Shown in pieces: positions 32,940 to 45,374 of a stretch of 64,000 bases of DNA (within the stretch, counting starts at the first letter, position 1; each line of letters opens with the position of its first letter). A model generated the notes under the pieces. It was not told where the DNA came from. It did no database searches and worked only from the letters and a program-made list of their open reading frames with translations. Position numbers and translations under genes: made by a program. Source of the DNA: Cristatella mucedo (taxonomy: Eukaryota > Bryozoa > Phylactolaemata > Cristatellidae); assembly GCA_009760855.2 (NCBI GenBank), contig WPIO01000019.1, positions 6,247,501 through 6,311,500 on the forward strand. The letters run 5' to 3'.

Positions 32940-34044
32940 TCACAGTCTTAGTTCAGACCCTTGACATAGCTGTTCATTAGTCCAAACTTTATGTGCAAGG
33001 GGTAAGAGCACTTTCTTTATGTCACCGAAAGGAGGTTATTGGACATCACTAGGCACCAAATTTGTTTACTCTGGTCAGTCTTTCTTTTGGTAGTTAAGAA
33101 TATTATTGCGACTATTCCACGGACATAAAAAGTAGGGATATTTTGCGTAGCCACCTTGAAGTCCAAGAAGAAGGGTAATGACCTTTAAATTGCCGCTTAT
33201 CTGCCACTGGTGTTGATCATATTTGATTTCATCTAGAAGTGATCATTTCCATTGTGAAGTAAAACTCCCTTTCAACTGTGGTTCGATGAATGATGAAGAG
33301 TTCTATCTAAGCATCTTTCCAGTTGGTTAACTAGACCTTCAAAGTGCTGCAATAGACTGATTAATGCTTTGTCGAAAAGTACGGAAGAAACTCTTTTCAC
33401 GATGTCTATACCATGAAAATTTAGTAGCCGGAGCAAGAAATTGTCTTTCTTTTAAATCCAAAACCGGAGTTTAGCCGAATCTTTTTGCAGGTCAAGGTCT
33501 CTCACTAAGTCATCAAGATCATATTGTCACATTAGCTTAGATGCTTGAACATCAAAAGCATAATATTTTTCATCGACGTCACCTTCAGTTGAACTCGAAT
33601 AACGGTCGGTCAATTGATCATCAAGTGTAACAGTTAGTTCACGAACTCTCACCTCATCACTGTACCACTGTATGGTACAGGTTGCATCGCTGACGGTATA
33701 TTTGGATATTAAATTGTATACCTATTCTTTTTTATCAAGCCCTGCACGTTGGTGATGCAGAAATAACAATCCGAAACGTGGTCAGTTTGTTCTCTCAGAA
33801 TCATCGGTACACCAAATGGCATGCATTTACTTCGACCTTTAAATCGTTGTCTCAATTTTTCTACATATGGATTGCACACCACATGTGGTACACATGTCTT
33901 ATCCTGATCTCCCAGTTTGCACTTGAAGTAGACATAATAGCACTGTTCGAGGAATGTAGTAATCGGTAGCCGCTGCTCTTTTGGCGAAAATCTCCCGCGG
34001 ATGTCGCATAATAAATGCGGAGTATTCTTACTCCCCCTAGGCAT
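32940..34044 (-). mobile_element. Copy 2 of the uncharacterised repetitive coding family
   Basis: A minus-strand frame at 33709-34044 starts with ATG and reads LGDQDKTCVPHVVCNPYVEK, then SKCMPFGVPMILRE and DCYFCITNVQG. Downstream (32990-33200) pieces read like KYPYFLCPWNSRNN and KDWPE. The same block order occurs in copy 1. A C-x-F-C motif and histidines suggest metal binding in the N-terminal part. The frame is broken after about 110 residues. Confidence 0.55.
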
Positions 34045-34059
34045 TTTAAATCAAAAATA

Positions 34060-34810
34060 TGTGTTGATTTAAACAATCATATCAACCTACAAAATGGCTA
34101 ATTTGTGTACAAAAAGTAACACAAACATTTACGTATGTCGTTAAGTGACTGTAACTAGTAAACCTAAGGAAAGCCAATATCATTATACATAATGCTCAGT
34201 GCTAAAGTGCAACCGATCTTGGATAAACAAAACCTACCAAACCTGACGTGCAAAAGCAAAAAGTATACCATAAATCGTCATTTATTATGTATATTTGGAA
34301 AAAATAGCAAGTGCCAGACAATCGATATCCTGCAGACCAGTAAAATCGCTTACTTGTTCGTGCTTATTTAAGCGCGATGCTGCATGTCACTAACCCTTAG
34401 TTGCCCATATAGTGTGCACGTGCACGTCTTGCTAAACAGCAAACGATTTTCCAGCACTAGTACTAAAAAGTACAAGGCGAGCGACGTTGTATTTCCCACT
34501 GGCGTGCATACGTTGATTCGAACGGCAAGTCGGGTGCCCGTGATCTACTCGAACGCCGCGCTCCAATTGGCCAGCGTTCCGTATCTCGCCCAGCAACAGG
34601 AACGCCGCGCTCTGATTCGCCAATGCCCGGGTCGCATCCGGCAGTGTCGATGCCGTGCTCCGATTCGCTGGCTAGCGTTGATATGGGAAAGTAGATGGAG
34701 AAGCAATCCTTAAACTAAAGAAGCCAGTAACGGCGTCGTGACAGCCGCTCGCTGTTAGGCAGAAGGACGTAGGGTGGGCATTTATTTGTACGCACGACAA
34801 TAAGGTGCCG
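34060..34810. other. Unique sequence
   Basis: AT-rich to about 34380, then moderate-GC with approximate direct repeats around the word gaacgccgcgctc (34550-34680). No gene is recognised. Confidence 0.4.
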
Positions 34811-34814
34811 GCCA

Positions 34815-34965
34815 CGAAGCGTTTAAGTTCTTTTTAAATGTGGTCAGGTCAGGGGATGTTCTGACGCAAGTCAAGAGAGAGAGTTCCAGGCTTTGGGAGC
34901 ATACGAACTAAATGCACGGTCTCCAAAGGATTTGAGGTTTGTACGAGGTATTGGTAAACTAAATA
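34815..34965 (-). mobile_element. LINE-A fragment (end of ORF2)
   Basis: The plus-strand text (ttaaatgtggtcaggtcagg, gttccaggctttgggagcat) is the reverse complement of the LINE-A ORF2 C-terminus. Confidence 0.8.
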
Positions 34966-35219
34966 CGTCTGTACGCCAGTTGGAAATACAACGTTGCTGA
35001 GTAATGTTTAGGTCGAGTGTTCTTGAAAGTCGTTTGCTGTTTAGCAAGACACACTACACTCGCAAGAGCAACAATCACTACACCTTGGTTATTGAAAGCA
35101 CCTGGATCGAGATTTAGTTAGGATTTAGATTTATTTCCTATGATCCGCCGTAAAAGGGGCGTAATAAGACGCAACATGCACAAAGCGGTTATGTTTGTCG
35201 CGTGCCTCAGCCGCACGAG

Positions 35220-35645
35220 ATCTTGAGCGATAGGTGCAGTTGAGTGCCGTCGGCGTAGAAGTGAGCGCCGATTCAGCCAAATTGGCCTCTCCTGAGACTC
35301 GCTGCAGAAAGAGAGAAGCGTGAGGAGCCGAGCGCAGGTCAGCAGTCAGTGGAGCTCTGCATGCGATCTACAGGGAATGAGACCTGATCGCCACGTGACA
35401 GGCGACCGCGGCCAAGGTGAGCCGGCTGCAATTTGAGCCCCTCCCCGCCAGAGCCTTGACCTGGCATGATCGACCTTTGTTCTCTATTTCTGGATACAGG
35501 ATCCAGAGATTGACGGTATCGCCAGCTGCCGACATTGTGCAAAGCCTCGATGTGGCCTCAATGCTCATCCCATCTAAGGCATCTAAGGTATCAAAGAAGG
35601 CTGAGAGCTGCGCGGAGAAGCACCGCCGCCGTTTTGGCAAATAGT
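35220..35645 (-). mobile_element. Old GC-rich LINE-A-like RT remnant
   Basis: On the minus strand AQLSAFFDTLDALD (near 35600) corresponds to the first RT palm motif (DLSAAFDTIDH), and text near 35235 corresponds to the FYADDTQL motif. The intervening distance fits an RT domain, but the sequence is strongly diverged. Confidence 0.5.
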
Positions 35646-35649
35646 CTTC

Positions 35650-38600
35650 CTTGAATCCTGAATGAAACTCTCCTGATAAAACCGCCCTTTTCTATATCCA
35701 CTATCTCAGAGGAGCACTTTCTTCCTCCTCGTTAATTTCACCCACGGTCGTTCAGCGCCCTTCTCTTAGTGTACTCCTAACTTTCATACCAGTTCGGCAA
35801 AGCATTCGCGGCTTGCGAGCACCGAGGTCTTCTCTCTTGCGGCGTTGACACGGCCGACCGCACGCTGCTGCTGCAGACGTTTTTCTAGCAGCTATCGCTG
35901 GACGACGGCTTCGTCACGTGTCTCGTTCCTCAACCTCAGCCCTGCGGTCAATTTTTCTCGCCAAGATAGACATTAATCTGAGCGTCTACTTAAATTAAAT
36001 GCACTTCCCACTCGGCCGTCGCGAACCAGTAAGTGGCGGTTCCAGCTTTCACCAGGATTATTGACAGACCGGTCGCAGACCTTGACAAAGTTTCTGCTGG
36101 AATTTATTTGCGGCCATTCAATTCTGATTTTGTATGTCTGGAATACTAGATGTTTAGAAATACTATGTATTTATTCAGCGCCCTAAAAGAACTGAATCTC
36201 AACAGCGTCAATGAGAGCGGTTCCGTGTCGGCGGCGTGGCCATCTTGAGTTATGCAACGACGCTCCAGATCGTACAAAAAATCCCGGCACCGATTGCATA
36301 AGCGAGCAACGCATTCTGGGGTTCCCGGCTTGACGACGCAAAGCGATGCTAAGCACTTCCCGAGTCTTTTTTCGTGCGGCCGAATTCGTCAGAAAGAGTG
36401 AAAGAAAGAGAGCGTGCGCAAGTGCGCGCGGGGGAGATCTCCTCGTCGGGTATCAAACGCGACCGCGCTCGTTCAAATTTGGCAGAATAACTTCCTCGTC
36501 GTCGGCCTCGACTTCCCGTCGTCGGGCAGTCGCTCGCCCGATCAAAGCGCTAGCACTACCTTCCTTCTTTCCGTGGCTAGCTCTCGTGCATTCCTCTGGG
36601 TCTCTCTGCGGGTGCATTCATCCGAGAGTCTTTGAGACTGAGCGGCGCCCGATAGTCATTACCCGGCGCCATTGTGAGCATTCGCCGGGCGGAAGCTTCC
36701 GGGTTGGGACGAGAGCCAATCGCGTGCTTCGCTCGCTGCCATCGGCTCTCCCGGGCATTCGCGCCTTTGCCTATCGACGTTTCAATCGGCCACTATTCCC
36801 GAGCGTCTTCAGAGAAATAGCTTTCGTAGAGCTGAGCAACGTTACACGGCTATCTGTTCATCAGCAAGCGCGGTCGGCGAGGCACCGCATGCAAGCTGTA
36901 AATGCGGCGGGCCGCCATTATTTCGGGGAACCGCTCGCGCGCGGCATTTACAAGCTCGCAGCCCGCGGGAGGCTGCTTGCCGAGCCGACTGCGTGCAACG
37001 CACAGACAGACGCACAGACAGACGCACGGACGGACGCTGCAGACATTGCTCTTTTTGGCAGCGGTGGATAGAAGCTGCGAGCGATCGCGCGCACTCTTAC
37101 CTTGAATTGGGGGAGCCACAATTCGGTTTGCCTCTCGAGAGCCGGCCAAAAATTGGCTGGCGAGACATTTTCTTTACGTCGCTTCTCGTTGCGCGTCACT
37201 CACTCTCGTGACAGCGCGCATCAAATGCGCCAATCAAGGCAGCTTGGAGTGTCACCCCGCCCAGAACTCTGCGTCTATAGAAATCGGCGTCCTTGGCATT
37301 CACGCCAGCTCCGCTGCGGCGAAGTTACTTAATCGCTGCTCGACTTTCTCCGCGACCAGTCGCCGATTCTGAGCCGACGCGAATCGCCGATTCTGAGTCG
37401 ACGAAAGAGAAAGTGCTGGCAAAATGCGGCCGACGCACGAGGGCGCGTGCGTAAAGCCTCGCGCGCTGGCCACCTCGCCTCGGTGGGCGCCGATAGATGA
37501 ACCCGTGGTTCAGTAGCCATCTCGGCGCCTTCTGTTAAGCTCTTAAGCTTCTGCTCACTCCGTTTTTTGTCGTCGCAGAGCGCACCGTCACTGGCGAACG
37601 TGCAACTCGTCACTCAGATTATGCGGCGGTCAAGTGTAATTTCGAGAGCTCAAGAGCGACCGTTACCACCAAACAGAAAGCGAACGTGCCGCTACGCGTT
37701 CAGTTCATGTAACGCTTTAACATTTGATTGCTTTTGTTGTAAAAGCTTTTTGTAATTTTAAATTGCGCAATACTTTGAAGAGTCTTGATAGCTGCAGTAG
37801 ATTTTCTAGATCTCTTCTAGCGAGCGATGTTCCTCTCTCCGGTTGTGCGTGAAAACGCCTTAACTCTGAAGCTAAGTACGTCGGCCACAGGAACGCTTTC
37901 ATCTTTGTTCAGTCTCTTTCTTCAAGCTGCACTTGGATTTATAGTGCGCCAAAATTTGAACCCATTTATTTCGCATGCACCTTCACGTTGCGTCGTATGT
38001 ACAAGCACTTGTCCCCGCACAAGCCGGTGTGGTGATCTCGCATTGCCACGGCCGGCCGCAGCTTCTCTTGCCATTTCGCTTCTATTCGTAGTTCGCGCTG
38101 TTCTCTATGAAGCTACTTTTCTCGTAAGAGATTCTGCCACTCCATACGGGAAAATCGAAGCCGAAATCGAGAACCGTGTTTAATGAAAGCTGAAGTACAC
38201 AAAGACAGTGGAACGCCGTGAATCGTGCTGCGGTAGTTGAGGCTCGCCCACGGTGTCCGACGTCTCTTCTATGCCAACGTCAGTCATTTTAGATAGCAAA
38301 AAGTTTCGCTGAAACCACTGGAAGTCTCCTTCCTGTGGCAACAATTTATTTATAGCCGGAGATCCGCCGGCTTACCAACATGGGATGCTTATGTGCAGTG
38401 GAGGAGCGGAGGGGACATTTACCCTCCCCCCTCCCCCGGGGGGCCCCGCCTGCAGTGAGGCAGCGACCTGAGCCACCCCTTTATTCCTATGCCCCCGAAG
38501 TTCACCAACGACGAACGTACGTCCTATTTCCAGTAGATGTGCAACCGCCGAATTCGGGTGGCGAATGGGCATTATGATCTTTAGCTATGATTTACATTAA

Positions 38601-39060
38601 TAGCGACTCTAGCACAGCCTGCATGAAATCTTGCTGGTCTTGGCCCGCTACGTAAGCGTTTTACAGGTCTTATCACTCCAGATGCAAATATCTTGGCTCC
38701 GCCACTGCGTATGAACATCGCCTTTCACGGAAATTCCTCCGTAATTCCTTCTCCGATAAGTGAAATGAACGCGTGCTGCTTAGTCTGCCGCCTGAGCGCT
38801 ACAGAAGGTGTCAAAACACCTTTAGCCGACTTCCGTAGCGAGGAAAGGAAAGGAAGGAAAGGAGCTTCTTATCAGATGAAGCGGCACTACAGGTCACGTG
38901 TTGTTTGCGTCCCATCTTTGTCGTCATTGTTAAGTTTGAATGAGTTTGCGATTAGTCTCGCACATACCAGATCATGGTATCGGAAACGCGGCTGCTTATT
39001 AGAAACCGAAGGCAGCCATACTGAAGCCTCCTGGCCGCGCTGGCCGCCGCCCTAGCCAGT
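35650..39060. other. GC-rich region without a recognised gene
   Basis: A LINE-A-like tail remnant is at about 36165-36200 (minus). An ATG-started frame of 241 codons (36346-37071, plus) has no motif that I know and no clear codon bias. A near-exact tandem duplication of about 24 bp lies at 37355-37405 (cgccgattctgag words). I make no gene call. Confidence 0.4.
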
Positions 39061-39069
39061 CAGCCTCTG

Positions 39070-39645
39070 TGGCAGTTACTCAGTTTTGGAACTGCTGCCG
39101 CTGCAGTACTCCAGTAGAAGTCTCAGAGGATGAAAGAGGTGACTGGGCGCCACTGCGAGTCCAGAGGACCCTACAGAAGAATACCCGGACGGCCACTATT
39201 CCTCAACATTTAGCCTGGGGCTTGCGACAGACTTTACTTGGCAAATCCAGCCTCTTGACCTGGATGACACTCGGGTTTGGCTATCGCATCGCTCCTCGGT
39301 CACAACCTGCAAATGACCTTGCATCTTTTAAGCTCCAGCTAAAGACGTGTCTGTTCCGGTCAGCGTTCTCTTTGCCCCAGTGAACTCATCTTTTTTGTTT
39401 TGGTGGGTTTTGCGCGCATACCATTGCATGAGTCAGTGCATGTCACTAGCCAAAGGCCGTACTTGCTGGCGGCCATGAGTATCCTAAAGTTTGCTCTAGC
39501 ATTGTGGCGTGATACTCCTTTGCTTTTGCCTGCTTGGCACCGTACATACCTTACGAATCCTTGATTCTTTTGCATCGAACTGTAAAACGTGTTGAAAGAT
39601 ATCTAGCTGTCTTAGGGCGCTCGACAAACGACCAATTATATTGCA
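39070..39645 (+). mobile_element. Diverged LINE-A 3' fragment
   Basis: LASFKLQLKTCLFRSAF (near 39330) matches the LINE-A C-terminal LTTFKRNLKTYLFRTAF. A diverged tail (gtaaaacgtgttgaaag, cttagggcgctc) lies at 39578-39640. Confidence 0.6.
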
Positions 39646-40054
39646 TCATTTACTCTTCCTCTGGACGATCTAGCTAAAACTCTACCTACCTCACGCTTCA
39701 ATTTGCGTAATAATAATAATACTAATACTAATGCGCTTGCTAAAGCAAGTCTTTATGAAATGCTTTAATTTTTAAAGCGAGTCTTTATTATTTTAAAATC
39801 TTTGTGAAGCTGCAGACGGAAATGAATTCTAATAAATTACCTTAAAAAGCCTATTTAATGTAAGGCTAATAGCGTGCATTCAGCATTGAAGGTTGGTCAT
39901 ATTTCTTTCAAGTTTAGCTGGGATCATTTCACGATAGGTATCAGCTATCTCGTGAATTGTGGCACATTAATACCGGGGTACGTCATCATTTTTGCCGTCT
40001 TGGTGAAGGGCAATCCGCTGGCTGGCCTCCATTCATGCGGACTGAATGTGCATT

Positions 40055-40925
40055 AATAATGATAATAATAATAATAATAATGCACTTGATAAAGCTCCCT
40101 CCGTGAACCCAATCTCTCTCTCTTGGCGCTTTACATTAGCTGCAAAGGGAAACACCATCGAATGGTGAGTGGTATCATGCTTGATAAACAACATGAATAA
40201 CATGGCTAGGGGTGACATGCACAGGCTCAGCGTGCAAGTGTGGTTAGTGGCAGCATGCACAGTGTCAGCACGCATAAGCACAAGAAGGACGAATCACAGG
40301 AACCCACTAAATGCTGTCCTAAATAGGTGTGTTTTTAATTTCTTTTTAAATGTTGTCAGGTCAGGGGATGTTCTGACGCAAGTCAGGAGGGAGTTCCAGG
40401 CTTTGGGAGCACACGAACTAAAGGCGCGGTCTCCAAAGGATTTGAGGTTCATACGAGGTATTGATAAACAGTTAGATTCCGAAAAACGGGTGGAAGGATG
40501 CTTGGCCTGGTGAGGGGAGTAAATCTGAGAGATAGGCTGGAGAAAAAGAATGAAGGGACCTAAGAGAGAGGGAGAGTATAAACCATAAAAAGAAGCGGAC
40601 CTATCACGGAGCCCTGAGGTAACCCATATTTCAGAGTTACCTCGGATGATCTTTGTCCATTCACATCAATACTCTGGAGCCTCCTACTGAGATAGGAGCT
40701 TTACCATTCTTGTGCAGTGTCAGTGATGCCCAAGTGAGTTGAGAGGCACTCAAGAAGGACTTGGTTATCGATAGTATCAAAAGCTGCCGAGAGATAGAGC
40801 AAACCAAGCAGAGATACTCTATCCATCTCTGAATTCCTAAGTAGGTCGTTGTGCACCGGAAGCAATGCTGATTCTGGGGAGTGATTAGCTCTAAAGCCAA
40901 ACTGGAACTTACTGGCATGCCTATA
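40055..40925 (-). mobile_element. LINE-A copy with internal deletion
   Basis: The 3' tail starts at 40055 with ATT-type repeats and the C-terminal ORF2 region runs to about 40560. From there the sequence jumps to the middle of RT (palm motifs near 40800). About 750 bp present in the copy at 56578-58089 is missing. Confidence 0.8.
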
Positions 40926-40929
40926 CGGT

Positions 40930-41969
40930 CAAATTTTCAGAACCTGATCCTTCACGCGAGCGTACCTGATGGCTGCTTACAGCCTGGCAGAAGGGGCTCC
41001 AACGATCTGACTGCAGTGCATCGCACAACACTCATCTCGACAGAGTTGCCACCTTAAAGATTTAACGTGCTAGCAAGTAGGGTTCTCGACCAGGGAAGAT
41101 GATGCATACAGTGCATTCGTGTTGAAGCTACTCCGTATGCCTAACCACTCGTTGGCTTTACAGCCCAATTTCTGCTCAATTCGCCCCAACGGGCTAGCCA
41201 GAATCTCAAAAAATCAAGTGCCGTCAAAATATTCGGCCAAGTAGGGCTGAGCTGATGGCTCCGCACATTAGGCAGACTACCGCGAATGTCAGTGGCTTGC
41301 CGTCCAACTCCTACAGCTTGCCCGCTAATCTGTCCTCCGCGGGAAACCTGTCAGTAGAGACAGCGAGTACCATCTCCCAAGGCTTTTAAAAAGAGCTGCT
41401 TATTTTCGTGTGGCATGAGTTTCCGTCCAACAGCAGAGCATCGCCGTCATTTCGTCCACTTCCGGAGACAGCTCGTGGGTGGCTCTTGCCTTGTTTTTAA
41501 AACCAGCTGGCACCACGCAAATAACTTTTCCAATCGCTTCGATGTGCCGCTTACCCTGTCGATGGGCGGGAAACGCAGATAATGCCTTTCAATGAATGCT
41601 CTGCTTGACGGTGGAGTGCGATTCTGAGCTGCGTCTAGCCCAGAAACTAACTACAGTTGCTGTATTACTGAGAGATATTTCAATGAATAGCACAAATAGT
41701 AGGCTGATGTTGTACAGCTCACGTGGATACCAACTTCAAAAGGCTGCCAAGTAGTAGTGAGCTTTGCGATTCATCAAACCTCATTTGGAACTTCCTGCTG
41801 TACTAGGGTATGGGTACCCACGCTTTCTCGGGTACACAGAAACGAGCCAGGGCAGCCTGGCTTACCTCGTGGGGTACCGAGCCATAAGCTTTCCGTGAAA
41901 TCAAGACACACAATGCTAAGATTCGTCCTTCACCTACAAGCTGTTCTAACGTAACTGTCCAAGTGAAGC
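40930..41969. other. Unique sequence, nothing recognised
   Basis: No gene, repeat or RNA signal is seen. Confidence 0.4.
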
Positions 41970-42125
41970 TCGAGCCGATTTGGTACAGCGGTCAAGGTGC
42001 TCTCGCCCCGGGGACCAAGGTCTGGCTGAGGTCGTTAGCTCGAGCCCCGAGACATATGTGAAGCGCCTGAATAGAGACTAAGTTCTCTCTTTGGGCGCTA
42101 TACAGATGAATTATTTATTTATAAC
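41970..42125 (+). mobile_element. tRNA-derived SINE with LINE-A-type 3' tail
   Basis: The A-box region (tggtacagcggtcaaggtgc), B-box (agctcgagccccgag) and tail (gtgaagcgcctgaatagag, gcgctatacagatgaat) are all clear. It is nearly identical to the minus-strand copy at 1215-1375. Confidence 0.78.
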
Positions 42126-43337
42126 ATGTTCGCTACATCGCGGATGACGTGAGAAGCCAGCTTTGGGACCCTCGCCGGGATCTATTCACGAAGTCATCCC
42201 TTTGCAAACAATTTGTTGTACTCCTTACCGATCTCCTAGCAAAAACTTACGTGTCCTCCTTAAAATCACGTTGCAATATCTCTTCTCTACGCCATGAAAA
42301 AAGAGCGATTGCGGAATCAACTGGGTCTCACTCAGACTTCTCATTCATTGTTGTGTCACGCCCTCATTTGCCAGTTGCCGCTGCTCGCGTGCAAGGCGGG
42401 ACAGCGGTGCTGATTTATTAACTCCACCGTGAGATTCCGAGCTGAGGGGCAGAAGGGGACACGCCCCTTAATCTAACGCCACTCACGCTCTCGATGTGCG
42501 GCTCGATGCCCTAGCTCGAGAAATCGCTCGCTCGTTCGTTCGACGGCCACTAGCTCGCGATCTGACCCCGACGACCTCTAGCGACCTTGCTCGCGATCCG
42601 ACCCAGACGAAATTCGGGCAAAGTCTCCCTGTTCGTCTGTCCTGACGCGAGCACCGGCAACATTTTCCTCCGACGTTCCACAGCTTAATATCTCGGTGCT
42701 TTCAACTACCCGCTATGAATGGCCTCAGGTCAGTGAAGGTCGTTAAAAGCTCTTGAATGCTCTTTCTTCTTTCATAACCAGAGTCATAGCTAGCTTAGTA
42801 ACATAACTAGCGTAGTAATATATCATAATATAAGTAATTCATCATAACTAGCTTAGCTAAAACACAGAAACTTTGTGCGTGTGTAAGACAAGAAAACTTG
42901 CACTGATGCATTAATACAAAGAAAATACAACAGGCGGACAGGCGGAAGCGATCCAGGCTGTCGATCGAGGCTGTCGCTGTCGCAGCTGTCCCCGACAGTT
43001 GTATGACCTTCAAATATTGCTTTAATACTTGGGAGTAGGCACTAGCTGCGTATTGGAACGCTGCGAGAATTGGTGCCACGATATTATTTTTTTTGCTCGT
43101 CGAATGCTTCCGCTGGTCCGCGGGGCGCTTTTGTACTGCGACGGTTGCCTAAGCACGCGAGCTAGCCAACCCATCGCCGACTACCGCCTCCGCGCCCGTT
43201 CACGCAACAGCCCACAACGGTACCCAGAGTTCCCAACGGCAGTGGGCATTCGTTCCAGTATATAGAAATGGCACAGGCTGCATTCTTCGCTGCGAAGCGT
43301 GCTTAAAAAAATCTCAGTCTTTCTCTGTCTACTACAG
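42126..43337. other. Unique sequence before a candidate terminal exon
   Basis: Nothing recognised except short direct repeats (ctcgcgatctgaccc / ctcgcgatccgaccc, 42553-42604). Confidence 0.4.
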
Positions 43338-43484
43338 CGTTCGGGCGGAGACGAGCGTTCGGGCGGCGCTTCGAGTAGCGGTGGCGCCCTTTCAGGCCGC
43401 TACTCGAAGCGCCGCGCTGCAGCCGCGGCTAGCTCAGCGACTGCCACTGCAGCGCCGCTCCTCGACGAAGGGGAGCTGCTGTAG
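43338..43484 (+). CDS. Candidate terminal exon of an unidentified gene
   Basis: A strong acceptor (ctttctctgtctactacag, ending 43337) is followed by an open frame of 48 codons ending TAG at 43482-43484. The peptide is low-complexity: RSGGDERSGGASSSGGALSG, then a basic SKRR and an Ala/Thr-rich tail ending LLDEGELL. The acceptor and the GC-rich composition match exons elsewhere in the window. No upstream exon of the same gene was found, and the strand partner is unknown. The frame could equally be chance. Confidence 0.3.
   Translation, partial: RSGGDERSGGASSSGGALSGRYSKRRAAAAASSATATAAPLLDEGELL
43363..43415. repeat. Perfect hairpin, 19-bp arms, 15-base loop
   Basis: Arms 43363-43381 and 43397-43415 are exact reverse complements. 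They lie within the candidate terminal exon. Confidence 0.95.
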
Positions 43485-43834
43485 GCCTGCAGCGCGGACT
43501 ATTTCTTCACGGGCCAAAAGCTGACCTTTAGTGAGTGTAACGACGGTGTATGAGATTTCAGACGACTGAAGCTCCGATTCTGATCGATCGAGGAGACGGT
43601 AGCAGGTGTGCCACCTTACGAATGCTTCCCATTGATTTCATACTGGTTCGCACGACTGTGTACGGGAAGTCGGGCTGAAGCAGTGCCCTTACTTGAGCTA
43701 TGCTGCGGATGATGAAACCTGTATTATTAATATTATTATTATTATTATTATTATTCCCTGCCTTCTTGGAGACCGACTCAAACTGGACCGTGCTGACGGA
43801 CTACACATCTTTGCTTCCCGCTCAGGAGCCCGGC

Positions 43835-44274
<440 letters not shown>

Positions 44275-44792
44275 ATCTCCGAGGCCCTGAACCTGAGCAC
44301 CGAATACGCCTGGTGGCACATCTCCTAAGCCGCCACCTGCAGACATAAGGTACCCCCTCCAGAAAATGGCCGTCGAGTCCACGTGCCTAAGGCTTGCCAC
44401 TTAGCAGAGCTCTACAACAAAATTAAAAAAAAATAGGCTAGTCACATTTTTAGTGAGCGTCCCATTGTGCCTATCGAAATAAAAGACGCGCAGAGCCTCA
44501 ATTTTGAGAGAAGCCGGAATCTGCCCAGGAAGTGGCAGGCGCGCCGCCAGCCATTGGCTCGCTCCCCTGTCTAAACGTGTTACTTCCTCAACCTTTGGTA
44601 AAAACCCGGGAAGCGGTAGTTCTCTTTCGGAAACGTCATGCTCGCCGCGGTAGCGTCCGCCTGCCTGGCTTTGGTGGTACCGCGCGTGCGCACTCTGGCC
44701 ATCACCCGCCATTTCTGATACCGACCCTGAAGACGTGGGCGGAAAAATGTTTGGCCTCGCGAGTTCCAAAATCGCGCTACTTCAAACGCGAG

Positions 44793-44795
44793 AAC

Positions 44796-44873
<78 letters not shown>
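44793..44873. repeat. (AG)n microsatellite
   Basis: A nearly pure AG tract. Confidence 0.95.
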
Positions 44874-44876
<3 letters not shown>

Positions 44877-45374
44877 GTCTCCGCCAGGCACGGCTAGCGA
44901 GAGGTGCGCTGCTTTTCCAGCCCCCGTCGGTCGATGGAAGAGCTCAGAGCTACCGCTGGCGCGAGCTGCTCGCGGCGCCGCCTCGCTGGTCCGGAACCGC
45001 GGGCTGGCGCCGCCTCGCTCACCTTCACCTTCCTCGTCTCCTTCTTTTCGTCCCTCCCCTCGTGCTCGCCTTACGACGCCGCCGCTCCGTCGTCCGCTCG
45101 CCTCCGCATCGCTCGGCTCTAAAGCGAAGCTCGGGCGGAAAGGGCTCGGACGGAGCAGCGGCTCGCGGGCTATCGAGTCTCAGCTCGAGGCTCGCGGGCG
45201 TAGCGCCGCGAGCCTCGAGCTGAGCGCTCGGGCCCGAGCCTCTGACTGCGCCGGAGGTCGATAAAGCGTGGCGCGCCGCTACCACAGCGAGACGCCGACC
45301 AATTGGCAATGTCTTTAGCGCCCAACCAGCCTGCCTTCCGAAGTATTTACTGACCGACTTTAGAGAAATGGTCA
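44874..45374. other. GC-rich unique sequence with a perfect hairpin
   Basis: It contains the 19-bp hairpin at 45179-45224 and no recognised gene. Several GC-rich open frames overlap on both strands and cannot be told apart. Confidence 0.4.
45179..45224. repeat. Perfect hairpin, 19-bp arms, 8-base loop
   Basis: Arms 45179-45197 and 45206-45224 are exact reverse complements. Confidence 0.95.

Noticed and set aside
36346-37071. 241-codon plus-strand gene
   Set aside because: It has an ATG and a stop, but no motif, no codon bias and no splice or promoter support.
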